Position numbers and translations under genes: made by a program. 46,507 nt of DNA from Methanobacteriota archaeon (GTDB taxonomy: Archaea > Thermoplasmatota > Poseidoniia > Poseidoniales > Poseidoniaceae): the NCBI GenBank assembly GCA_949514915.1, contig CATFLP010000048.1, positions 1 to 46,507 on the forward strand, read 5' to 3'. The notes below the pieces were generated by a model. It did not search any database. It was not told where the DNA came from and was given only the letters and a program-made list of their open reading frames with translations. Shown piece after piece: positions 38,399 to 46,507 of this stretch. The stretch's first letter is position 1. Every line of letters starts with the position of its first letter.

Positions 38399-39811
38399 TT
38401 AGTTTTTTATTTTGGCAATTACTTTCATTTCTACAGCAATTGGAGTAGGTAATGCATTAATCTCTAATGTAGTTCTTGTAGGTCTAATTTCACCAAAATA
38501 ATCTGCATAAATTGAATTATAATCCGCAAAATCTCTATCCATATTAATTAAGAATGATGTGACGTCAACAACGTCTTCTAAACTTGATCCTGAATCTTCA
38601 AGAATTGTTTTAATATTTTCAATACAAGCAATTGTTTGAGCTTTCATATTGTAGTCTAAATTCTTCCCTGTTACGTCTTTTACTGGTCCACCAGGAATTG
38701 CATTTGATTTTGGTTGTCTTGGGCCAACTCCTGAAAGATACAATAAATCTCCTACTTTTCTTGCATGCGGATAAGCACCAACGGGTTTTGGTGCACGAGA
38801 ACTAGAAAAACTTTCTTTTTCTAAATTTTCTTCATTTTCATTCGAAGATTCTTCTGATAGTTCAGAATCATTATTTTCTTCCTCATTTTCTTCTGAAATT
38901 ATAGTGTCTAGTACATTTCGATCACCATGGTATGTTTCAACATCATCTTCATCATACTCTTTATCTCCAACTTCATCTAATTTCGGAATTAATGATACAA
39001 CTGCACAACCTGCTCCATGCACAGATTCGTATGCATGTACTTTGCCTGCAAAGTTGTTATGTTGCCCCATTACTCCTGCTAGCCACCACATTGGTTTGAA
39101 CGCGACAACTTTCTGAACTCTTATCTGTTGATGAATTTCTCTAGATAATTGACTTACATCTTCCAATCTACCGTCATCTAAAAATTCTAGAATTTTACGA
39201 TTCCATTCATCATCTTTTTGTGAATGTATTTTTTCTTCATGAGGTTTAATTTTATCTGTAAACATTCTGTTTGACAATGAACTAACTACGACAACGGCAA
39301 CTTTTTTTCCTGACTTTTTAATGGCGTCATTAGCTGATTTCCCTAATACAATAGTTTCGGCTCTATTTGAGTACATGTTACTTGAACAAATACCAGCAGA
39401 TAATTTATTGTCAGGGTTTAGTAGTGAAAGTGCTACGACAGTTCCAGTATCTATTGGAAACCCATGGTATGAAACAACTCTTGATTCCAATCCTCTTGCT
39501 TTCGCTGAATTAGCCAAATTATCTGCAAATTTAGTATCTATAAGAAATTTGTAAGGCATAGATCCAAGGTAATGAAAATCATGATCTACATGAACCCATT
39601 CAGGTTCTTTTAATCCTTGGAATTGATGTCCAATAATGCTTGTCCATAGTGTGGAATAAACGAGAATTAATTCCGCTTCACTTTCTTCAATAATCATTCG
39701 TGCTTGTTCATATGCTTCTCTTAGTCTAGCCCATCCAGGACTCTTTTCGGGACATAACAATGGATGTGGATGTGCGGGCACAAATAACCCTAGTACAACT
39801 TCTCCATTCAT
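38399..39811 (-). CDS. Fusion: 2-aminophenol 1,6-dioxygenase alpha-like domain + RidA/2-aminomuconate deaminase-like domain
   Basis: N-terminal AmnA-like LLVYST-type segment (ELILVYSTLWTSIIG, VHVDHDFHYLGSMPYKFLIDT, HGFPIDTGTVVAL); acidic linker; C-terminal RidA domain PKPVGAYPHARKVGDLLYLSGVGPRQP...RPTRTTLEINALPTPIAVEMKVIAKI. Confidence 0.85.
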   Translation of the reverse strand: MNGEVVLGLFVPAHPHPLLCPEKSPGWARLREAYEQARMIIEESEAELILVYSTLWTSIIGHQFQGLKEPEWVHVDHDFHYLGSMPYKFLIDTKFADNLANSAKARGLESRVVSYHGFPIDTGTVVALSLLNPDNKLSAGICSSNMYSNRAETIVLGKSANDAIKKSGKKVAVVVVSSLSNRMFTDKIKPHEEKIHSQKDDEWNRKILEFLDDGRLEDVSQLSREIHQQIRVQKVVAFKPMWWLAGVMGQHNNFAGKVHAYESVHGAGCAVVSLIPKLDEVGDKEYDEDDVETYHGDRNVLDTIISEENEEENNDSELSEESSNENEENLEKESFSSSRAPKPVGAYPHARKVGDLLYLSGVGPRQPKSNAIPGGPVKDVTGKNLDYNMKAQTIACIENIKTILEDSGSSLEDVVDVTSFLINMDRDFADYNSIYADYFGEIRPTRTTLEINALPTPIAVEMKVIAKIKN

Positions 39812-40749
39812 TTTGAACTCACACCTTGAATTGTTCTTTTTTCATCATTAGTATCCCATGTAGCAATAGCATTTCCAGTGCCAATTATTGTACCATATTC
39901 ATGAATTGTTGCAGGATATGTTGGGTAATTAAGAGAACTTAGCATCCATGTGAGTGCACCACCATCGGTTTCAGCTACTGTTTGTTCAGTAAATTCGGGC
40001 ATCATCTCTATTAATTCCTTAGTTTTTCCATTTTTCATCATGTTAATCATTTTCATATCCCATAAATATTGGGAATGATTTGTAATATGCTCTTTTGACA
40101 TATCTTCAGGAACTTCTGACTCATTTACGAAATGACGATGTGAAAGAGAGTTGCTAGAAATCACAACCGCCTTTTTTCCACTTTTCCAAATTGCTTTTCT
40201 TGTTGCTTCACCTAATTTAATCATCATTTCTTGCATTACCTCTACAGAATAATAATGTACAGATCTATTTGATGAGATAGATACAATGGGTTTATCCCAC
40301 TTTGGATTTGTAAGGTGGCAAGAAGTAATAGTTCCATAATCTACCCTAAAATCTGGATTTTCCATCATTCTTACCGAAAGTCCATCAGATTCTGCTTCGT
40401 CATGAATCATTTTTGCTAATTCAACATCAATATTAATGTCGTAATGATAACGAAATAAATTCGGGAAAATTGGATCGACACTTAGAGATTTAAAATTATC
40501 CAATCCAAGAAAGTGAGTTCCAACGTATGTTTGCCAATGTGGTGAAAGAATTACGATAACATCATAATCAATACTTTCAAGTTGTTTTCTTAATCTTTCA
40601 TAACCCCATCTTAGCGTTTCCCAACCACATTCTGCTTTTGGCTCGTTTTGAGGGGGATTTTCTGCATAAACAAGATGTGGAGGATGTGGTGCTAAAAGCC
40701 CAGCAACAATTCTGCCTCCGCCCATGTATGTTCGAATCATAACAAGCAC
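39808..40749 (-). CDS. 2-aminophenol 1,6-dioxygenase beta (catalytic) subunit-like, class III extradiol dioxygenase
   Basis: LLAPHPPHLVYAENPPQNEP, LSPHWQTYVGTHFLG, DPIFPNLFRYHYDINID, FRVDYGTITSCHL, HEYGTIIGTGNAIATWD; putative His/His/Glu metal ligands retained. Start may be ATG 40725. Confidence 0.87.
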   Translation of the reverse strand: MLVMIRTYMGGGRIVAGLLAPHPPHLVYAENPPQNEPKAECGWETLRWGYERLRKQLESIDYDVIVILSPHWQTYVGTHFLGLDNFKSLSVDPIFPNLFRYHYDINIDVELAKMIHDEAESDGLSVRMMENPDFRVDYGTITSCHLTNPKWDKPIVSISSNRSVHYYSVEVMQEMMIKLGEATRKAIWKSGKKAVVISSNSLSHRHFVNESEVPEDMSKEHITNHSQYLWDMKMINMMKNGKTKELIEMMPEFTEQTVAETDGGALTWMLSSLNYPTYPATIHEYGTIIGTGNAIATWDTNDEKRTIQGVSSK

Positions 40750-40795
40750 ATGAACCCATTGAAAGAATTCATAAGATGATTGTTGATGTCCAAAC

Positions 40796-41326
40796 GTGAC
40801 CGAATATTCTCACGTTGAAGATGAGTTTGTTGTCGTCAATAATAAGAATTTGATTAAGGGGGATTTGAAGTCTTCAATTTTGCCCTTATTAATTGGGATT
40901 CCAGCAGGAATATTTTCTTCATTCATAAAAAATAATTACATAAATAGTGGATATTTGAGTTCTGAATATTATATTGGTGCTGCTTTTGAATTTCAATTAC
41001 TTGTATTCTTCTCATTATTATTTGGAATTCCTTTATTTTTTTTAGAATCTAAAAGATTTCAAGCCTCTTTTAAAGAAATGTTGATTGGAAGTTTTATTTG
41101 TAGTTTTATTTGTTTTTTAATTGCTTATGGATATGGTTATTTTCCATTATTACTTATGTTTTATCTTCAATGGCTTTGGATGTGTTATTTTTGGCAAAAA
41201 AAATATATTCCAGCATTTCGTTATGCAATTTGGTTATCATTAGGTTTACTATGTGGCGCTATGGCTGGTTCAATAATTTTTCATTTAAATATGTTTATTC
41301 TTGATTATTTTGAATATTATTATTAA
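40796..41326 (+). CDS. Small polytopic membrane protein, hypothetical
   Basis: 176-aa ORF with about four hydrophobic segments, lying opposite to the flanking catabolic genes. Confidence 0.5.
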   Translation: MTEYSHVEDEFVVVNNKNLIKGDLKSSILPLLIGIPAGIFSSFIKNNYINSGYLSSEYYIGAAFEFQLLVFFSLLFGIPLFFLESKRFQASFKEMLIGSFICSFICFLIAYGYGYFPLLLMFYLQWLWMCYFWQKKYIPAFRYAIWLSLGLLCGAMAGSIIFHLNMFILDYFEYYY

Positions 41327-41333
41327 TTTAATA

Positions 41334-42776
41334 TTAATCATTCATTGTACAAATATTTTGTAATTCACTAAAAAAGTTTAGAGAATATAATCCTCCTTCT
41401 CTACCTAATCCTGAATTTTTAACTCCTCCAAAAGGAACTCTTAAATCTCTGTGTAACCAACAATTAATCCATACCATTCCCGTATCTAATTTTTCGGCAA
41501 TATCTCCCCCAAGGGTTGCATCTTGAGTCCATATGCTTGCTGCAAGGCCATAATTAGTAGAATTTGCAATTTGTATTGCTTCTTCGATTTCATTAAATTT
41601 GTGAATTGTTACAACAGGCCCGAATATTTCTTCAGTGGCAGTTCTTGATTTGTAATCTAAACCAACAATTATTGTCGGCTCATAAAATGCACCTTCTGCA
41701 AAATTATTATTAAAATTAGGACGTTGCCCTCCATAAAGGATTTCTCCACCTTCTTCAATTGCTAATTTTACGTAATTATCTACTTTTTCAAGATGTTCGT
41801 TTGAGATTAATGATCCTAATTGTGTATTTTCATCTAGTGGATCGCCAATTTTCATTGATGAGACCGATTGTTTAAACAGTTCTAAAAATGAAGAATATAT
41901 TGATTCATGAACAAGAATTCTTGAACCGCACAAGCAAACTTGACCTTGATTAAGAAAAGAAGATCTTACTATGTTGTCTATGTGCGAATTTAAATCCGCA
42001 TCTTTTAGAATTATAGTTGCATTTTTCCCTCCTAATTCAAGACTGATTTTTTTAAACATCGGGGCAGCAGTTTTAGCTACAATTTTTCCTGTTTTTGTTC
42101 CACCTGTAAATGAAATTAAATTTATTTCAGGATGAGATACAAGTGCTTGTCCACATTCATTTCCATATCCATGAATTAAATTAAAAACTCCCTTTGGTAA
42201 ACCTAATTTATGGATTACCTCAGCTAATAAATTTGCAGTTATTGGAGTTAATTCTGATGGCTTGGCAATAATACAATTTCCCATAACTAATGCTGGTGCT
42301 ACTTTCCAAGATAGAAGGTATAGTGGGAGATTCCAAGGAGTAATTAATCCAGCAATACCTACAGGCTTATTGACAATATTATTTATTGCGTCTTTCATTT
42401 CAAATTTTTTATTCTCCATATTCCTTGCTAAATCTGCAAAGAATCTAAAGTTGTTAACAGATCTTGTTGCATCTACATTTCTTGAAAGTGAAATCGGCTT
42501 CCCCGTATCTATTGATTCTAATTTTGAAATCTCTTCAAATCTTTTTTCTAATTCGTCTGCAATTTTATCTAACCATTCTGCACGTTCTGTAATAGATAAT
42601 TTAGACCATGATGATTTTGAAAGATTACATGCATCTACAGCATTTTGAATATCTTGTGAAGAAGACCTTGGAATAGTTGCAATTTTTTCATTGGTAGCAG
42701 GATTAAAATTATCGATACATTCATCATTTTTTGAACTTACAAATTCCCCATTGATGTAATTTTGAATGCTATTCAT
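41334..42776 (-). CDS. Aldehyde dehydrogenase, 2-aminomuconic/2-hydroxymuconic semialdehyde dehydrogenase-like
   Basis: TPWNLPLYLLSWKVAPALVMGNCIIAKPSELTP; catalytic Glu in LELGGKNATIIL; catalytic Cys in NQGQVCLCGSRILV. Confidence 0.88.
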   Translation of the reverse strand: MNSIQNYINGEFVSSKNDECIDNFNPATNEKIATIPRSSSQDIQNAVDACNLSKSSWSKLSITERAEWLDKIADELEKRFEEISKLESIDTGKPISLSRNVDATRSVNNFRFFADLARNMENKKFEMKDAINNIVNKPVGIAGLITPWNLPLYLLSWKVAPALVMGNCIIAKPSELTPITANLLAEVIHKLGLPKGVFNLIHGYGNECGQALVSHPEINLISFTGGTKTGKIVAKTAAPMFKKISLELGGKNATIILKDADLNSHIDNIVRSSFLNQGQVCLCGSRILVHESIYSSFLELFKQSVSSMKIGDPLDENTQLGSLISNEHLEKVDNYVKLAIEEGGEILYGGQRPNFNNNFAEGAFYEPTIIVGLDYKSRTATEEIFGPVVTIHKFNEIEEAIQIANSTNYGLAASIWTQDATLGGDIAEKLDTGMVWINCWLHRDLRVPFGGVKNSGLGREGGLYSLNFFSELQNICTMND

Positions 42777-43942
42777 TCTTCTTCACCTATTGCTCCTAAG
42801 TCTTCAAAAATACCGTTTTTGATGTGTTTTTTCCAATCATATAGCCACCTGTCTGTATTAGGATCCCATTCGTCCCAAGTTGGAATTTCTTCTAGAATTT
42901 TTAATTTTGAAGGAGGTACAATTCCTGGTACAATGAATGCTTTTTGTTTATCTAATGGGTATGGATTACGAAGATTAAAACCGAGAACGCCAAGAATTGC
43001 TCTAGCTACATACCATGTTGCTTGAGGATTCCATCCATGTGCAATTTTAATTACCACTCCTAAACCTTCAGGAAAATCATCATGAATAATTGAAAGACCT
43101 AGTAATCCATCAGCACCTTCCTTTGCTAGAACTTTACCGTCACAAGATTTTATTATGGTTGAATCTAATCGATTAAAACCGCCAATTAAATCTGGATTTT
43201 TAATCATTGAATCCCAAATCCAATCTGAGTTTTTATCACGTACTAAATAAGAAAAAAGTATTGCCAATTCATTTACAGTATTGGAAACAGTCGGCAATCC
43301 ACAACCATCTTTACCTACTTTTAATGGCTCCCAATCTTCACCTAATATCTTTTTTAGATTTAACAAATAATGTTGAAAAACTTCGTGACCAGGTAGTGTA
43401 TATCCAGCGCGATTCCAACCTTTTAATTTACATCCTTTGAGAATTGCTGCATGTTCTCCTGAACATGTATGATACCATCTTCTTGGCCTTCTTACCTGAC
43501 GTCCAAATTGAACCAAGGGTGTGTCTAATGGAGTTTGCATTAATCCCCATTCTGCTTCTTTAAGAAGTGATTGAGCAGATGCAACATGTTCAGTATCTCC
43601 ATTATGGCTAGATACAGAAATTGCTTTTTGTTCCCATGTGGTTTCAGACTCAAGAATTTTAGCAAATGTTTTCATCATTATAGGCTTCATCATTGAACGT
43701 CCGTAACAAAGAACATTACCCCCAAAAGAATGTATTATTTCATTCCCGTGTGCCCATGCAACAGCACCATGAATAGTAGTTTCAGAAACACCATTTCTCC
43801 GATAATCAACAAGAGGTTGCCAATTAACATCTCTTCCTGTAGCAATGCCTTTTTCTGATTTTCCAAGTGGGGACTCAGGATATACTTCACTGCCTGGTTT
43901 CCCAGGAGATACTGCAGTTTTTTGCTCATGTTTTATACTCAT
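42773..43942 (-). CDS. L-asparaginase II-family amidohydrolase
   Basis: CYGRSMMKPIMMKTF, YHTCSGEHAAILKGC, GKDGCGLPTVSNTVNELA match conserved blocks of the asparaginase II (AnsA/ReAV-like) family. Confidence 0.82.
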   Translation of the reverse strand: MSIKHEQKTAVSPGKPGSEVYPESPLGKSEKGIATGRDVNWQPLVDYRRNGVSETTIHGAVAWAHGNEIIHSFGGNVLCYGRSMMKPIMMKTFAKILESETTWEQKAISVSSHNGDTEHVASAQSLLKEAEWGLMQTPLDTPLVQFGRQVRRPRRWYHTCSGEHAAILKGCKLKGWNRAGYTLPGHEVFQHYLLNLKKILGEDWEPLKVGKDGCGLPTVSNTVNELAILFSYLVRDKNSDWIWDSMIKNPDLIGGFNRLDSTIIKSCDGKVLAKEGADGLLGLSIIHDDFPEGLGVVIKIAHGWNPQATWYVARAILGVLGFNLRNPYPLDKQKAFIVPGIVPPSKLKILEEIPTWDEWDPNTDRWLYDWKKHIKNGIFEDLGAIGEEE

Positions 43943-43952
43943 ATGATCAACT

Positions 43953-45188
43953 TTATTTTGTAAAATGAGGCGCTACTAATTTCATGAAAGAAGTCATATT
44001 TCTACAAACTCTTTCGGAATTATGGTTGAAGAAATCAAACCAAGTCATTAACCTATCATCTGGATGAAATCTTTCTTTTATTTGTTTAATGATTTCTTCA
44101 GAATCACCAATTAATGCATTATTTGCTGCCTTTGAAATCTTTTCAGGATCAATAGTTCCTTCAAGGGCATTCCAATAACTTCCTAAGGCTTCCTCAGCTT
44201 CTTTTTTTGCTTCTATATTTTTCTCTTCTTTAGACAAACCTTCTTCTTCATTAATAAAAACAAATACAGTTCTAGGCATATTTCTTCTTTCCCAAGTCCC
44301 TCCATCTTCATGATAATCTTCTTTCATTCTTTTGTGAGTTGAATCAATAATCTCAGGAGAGGTAATTGAGAGATTGAATACATTAACTGGATAAATTGTA
44401 TTGCAAAATTTCTGTGCATTTGGATCATGAGTACCAGCTATTAGATTTAAAAGCCCTCGATCCCACTTTTGAGGAATTGTTTTTATTTTCTCAAATTCCC
44501 ATCTATTGGGTATGTTAATATGGGTACTTTTTTCTGAATTTTGTTCAGATTCCATTTTTGAATTTTGTACACTCTCCCATGATTCATCATCTCTAAAAAG
44601 ATCCCTTGTTAACACTGTTTTACGAATATCTTCACTAGAAATCACATCTCCGCGAATTAACCTTAAGAAAATATCACATGCTTCTAGGAATATTTGACTA
44701 CGTAATACAGGCCATGCTGCATCTTCAACATTGTTTCTTGGAACTATTCCATATGGTCTGGCCATAAATTCAAAACGTCCTGATGAAAAACCAATGTTTA
44801 ATTTTCTATTTTCGTTTTTATTTAGTCCGTGTAAGGCAAGAAATGCACCAATTCTTTCAGCCATTCCAATTGGTCCACCGTTACAAAAAATACTCATTAC
44901 AGCACTACCAACTTCGATATTTTTTGTTCTAGCAAACATTTGATGTGCTAATTGAAAGAAATCTGTGCATAAACCTACTTCTCCTTGCCAGTGAGGTATA
45001 ACTGGTTTTTTGTTTAATTTTTGAGTTTCAGTTGAAAGATGAGATTGAGCAACCCATGCGACACCAAATCCAAGATTATCAGCAACTTCTAGTTGCGTAA
45101 AGAAATTTGAGTACATTGTGTCTTCAGAGGGAATAATTCCATTTGCATCAGGAGTTTGACTAATAGAAAAAAAGATATCAAACTCCAT
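43953..45188 (-). CDS. LLM-class flavin-dependent monooxygenase (luciferase-like)
   Basis: N-terminal LEVADNLGFGVAWVAQSHLS, IEVGSAVMSIFCNGGPIGMAERIGAF, LNIGFSSGRFEFMARPYG typical of TIM-barrel luciferase-like monooxygenases. Confidence 0.85.
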   Translation of the reverse strand: MEFDIFFSISQTPDANGIIPSEDTMYSNFFTQLEVADNLGFGVAWVAQSHLSTETQKLNKKPVIPHWQGEVGLCTDFFQLAHQMFARTKNIEVGSAVMSIFCNGGPIGMAERIGAFLALHGLNKNENRKLNIGFSSGRFEFMARPYGIVPRNNVEDAAWPVLRSQIFLEACDIFLRLIRGDVISSEDIRKTVLTRDLFRDDESWESVQNSKMESEQNSEKSTHINIPNRWEFEKIKTIPQKWDRGLLNLIAGTHDPNAQKFCNTIYPVNVFNLSITSPEIIDSTHKRMKEDYHEDGGTWERRNMPRTVFVFINEEEGLSKEEKNIEAKKEAEEALGSYWNALEGTIDPEKISKAANNALIGDSEEIIKQIKERFHPDDRLMTWFDFFNHNSERVCRNMTSFMKLVAPHFTK

Positions 45189-45197
45189 TTAAATCAC

Positions 45198-46004
45198 TCA
45201 TATAGATCTCATTCTTCCGCCATCAACAGCCATACTAACTCCTCTAATTCCTCCACTGGAGGGTAAACACAAGAATGTAATTGCCAATGCGGTTTCTTGA
45301 GGATTAATTAGTCTCTTAATAGGAACTTGTTCAAGCCATTTTTGTTGAATTTCTGAAATATTTCTGCCCGTTTTATCACTAATTGATTTAGCTAGGGAAT
45401 TTAATCTGTCCGTGTCTGTAAAACCAGGTAGTATATTGTTGATTGTAATGCATGGAGGTAATTCTCTTGATAGTGATTTTGACCAAGAAGCCATTGCACC
45501 TCTCAATGTATTTGATAATCCAATATTCTCTATAGGTTCTCTGACTGATGTAGAGATTACATTCACAATTCTACCCATCCCTGATTTTTCCATTCCTGGA
45601 ATTAGCATTTTTGTAATTGTATGCGATGCATGAAGATGTCTTTTGAATGCAGGAATAAATTCTTCAATTTCAGTTTCAAGTAAAGGTCCTCCTGGAGGTC
45701 CAGATGCATTATTAATTAGAATGTGTATTGGTCCATCTAAAAGTAATTCGGATACACACTTTTCTACATTTGCAGTATCTTCTAAATCAAGCGAGAGTGC
45801 TTTTGCAGAACTAGCCCCTAAATTATTTAATTCGCTACATAATTGCTCTAAGGCCTCTTTACTTCTAGAACAAATTATTAGATCCGCTCCTGCTTTAGCC
45901 ATAGCTTGTGCTGCTGCTTTTCCAATGCCTTTTGATGCACCGCATATTAGTGCTCTATATCCTTTTAATGCTGTATTTTTGTATGGAAATTCATCATCTA
46001 TCAT
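45198..46004 (-). CDS. Short-chain dehydrogenase/reductase (atypical active site)
   Basis: ALICGASKGIGKAAAQAMAKAGADLIICSRS, ILINNASGPP, RIVNVISTSV, NNILPGFTDTDR. Confidence 0.9.
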   Translation of the reverse strand: MIDDEFPYKNTALKGYRALICGASKGIGKAAAQAMAKAGADLIICSRSKEALEQLCSELNNLGASSAKALSLDLEDTANVEKCVSELLLDGPIHILINNASGPPGGPLLETEIEEFIPAFKRHLHASHTITKMLIPGMEKSGMGRIVNVISTSVREPIENIGLSNTLRGAMASWSKSLSRELPPCITINNILPGFTDTDRLNSLAKSISDKTGRNISEIQQKWLEQVPIKRLINPQETALAITFLCLPSSGGIRGVSMAVDGGRMRSI

Positions 46005-46025
46005 TTTAACTCCTCATTTGTATTT

Positions 46026-46507
46026 TTAATCAACATAGTGTTTATAGGTTTCATTTTCTAACTTTTGGTTTACTTTATCAAGAATGTCTTGTGGTGCATT
46101 TCTAAATGTTGGCCAATCACTTTCACCTTGAGAGTGTCTCAATTCATCCCATCGACCTTCATCATAAGCAATTAATGCTTCTTTCATTAATATACCTGCT
46201 AATACCAAGGTTTCATAACAAAGATCTTCGTAAGTCATACCTCTTTTTACTGGGACTTCTCTACGAAGTAATAAATCTCCAGTATCAATTCCGTTATCAC
46301 AGAAATGAGTTGATGAACCAATAGGTATGTCGTGATAAACAGACCATGCAGGAGAAGCAGAGCCTCTGCAATCTGGTAATAATCCTGGATGAGAATTAAT
46401 CACTCCATGTAATGGGTAATCTAGAATTTCTCCACGGATAATTCTTGTTCCTCCAAATACAATTAAATCTAATTCTAAATTTTTAAGATATGGCATAACT
46501 TCTTCAG
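46026..46507 (-). CDS. Formyltransferase-fold protein (methionyl-tRNA/GAR formyltransferase-like), 5' end outside window
   Basis: GVINSHPGLLPDCRGSASPAWSVYHDIPIGSSTHFCDNGIDTGDLLL: Asn, His and Asp of the formyltransferase triad present; frame open through the window edge. Confidence 0.82.
   Translation of the reverse strand, partial: EEVMPYLKNLELDLIVFGGTRIIRGEILDYPLHGVINSHPGLLPDCRGSASPAWSVYHDIPIGSSTHFCDNGIDTGDLLLRREVPVKRGMTYEDLCYETLVLAGILMKEALIAYDEGRWDELRHSQGESDWPTFRNAPQDILDKVNQKLENETYKHYVD

Noticed and set aside
1-46507. CRISPR array, transposase/IS element, prophage genes, rRNA
   Set aside because: No regularly spaced repeats, no transposase/integrase/recombinase ORF and no rRNA sequence found by eye.

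Overview
The window is AT-rich, densely coded archaeal DNA. It most resembles a marine Euryarchaeota / Marine Group II (Ca. Poseidoniales)-like genome; this is inferred from gene content only. From left to right: (1) an archaellum operon (end of an archaellin, a FlaC/D/E-like protein, FlaF, FlaG, FlaH, FlaI, FlaJ), with a long hairpin directly after the archaellin stop codon; (2) a housekeeping block: endonuclease III, PolX-PHP polymerase, NifU-like protein, class-I glutamine amidotransferase, K+-dependent-type membrane pyrophosphatase, GHMP kinase, Pelota, formate-THF ligase, AroE-like protein, acyl-CoA carboxylase carboxyltransferase and GatD; (3) an intron-containing elongator tRNA-Met with a readable bulge-helix-bulge, followed by a small AT-rich segment that encodes a PD-(D/E)XK nuclease-like protein and is bounded by an imperfect copy of the tRNA 3' end; (4) lipoproteins, a secreted cyclophilin, RfcS, a large Ig-like surface protein and PanB; (5) an accessory catabolic region (about 36.7-46.5 kb). 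Region 5 encodes an APC permease fused to two EF-hands, a 2-aminophenol 1,6-dioxygenase-like beta subunit, an alpha subunit fused to a RidA/2-aminomuconate-deaminase domain, an AMS/HMS-type aldehyde dehydrogenase, an asparaginase-II-like amidohydrolase, an LLM flavin monooxygenase, an atypical SDR and a formyltransferase truncated by the window edge. The best candidate for an undescribed system is this apparent archaeal amino-aromatic/N-heterocycle meta-cleavage cluster with its AmnA-AmnD fusion and Ca2+-binding permease. All function calls come from motif recognition and recalled family sequences; no searches were run.
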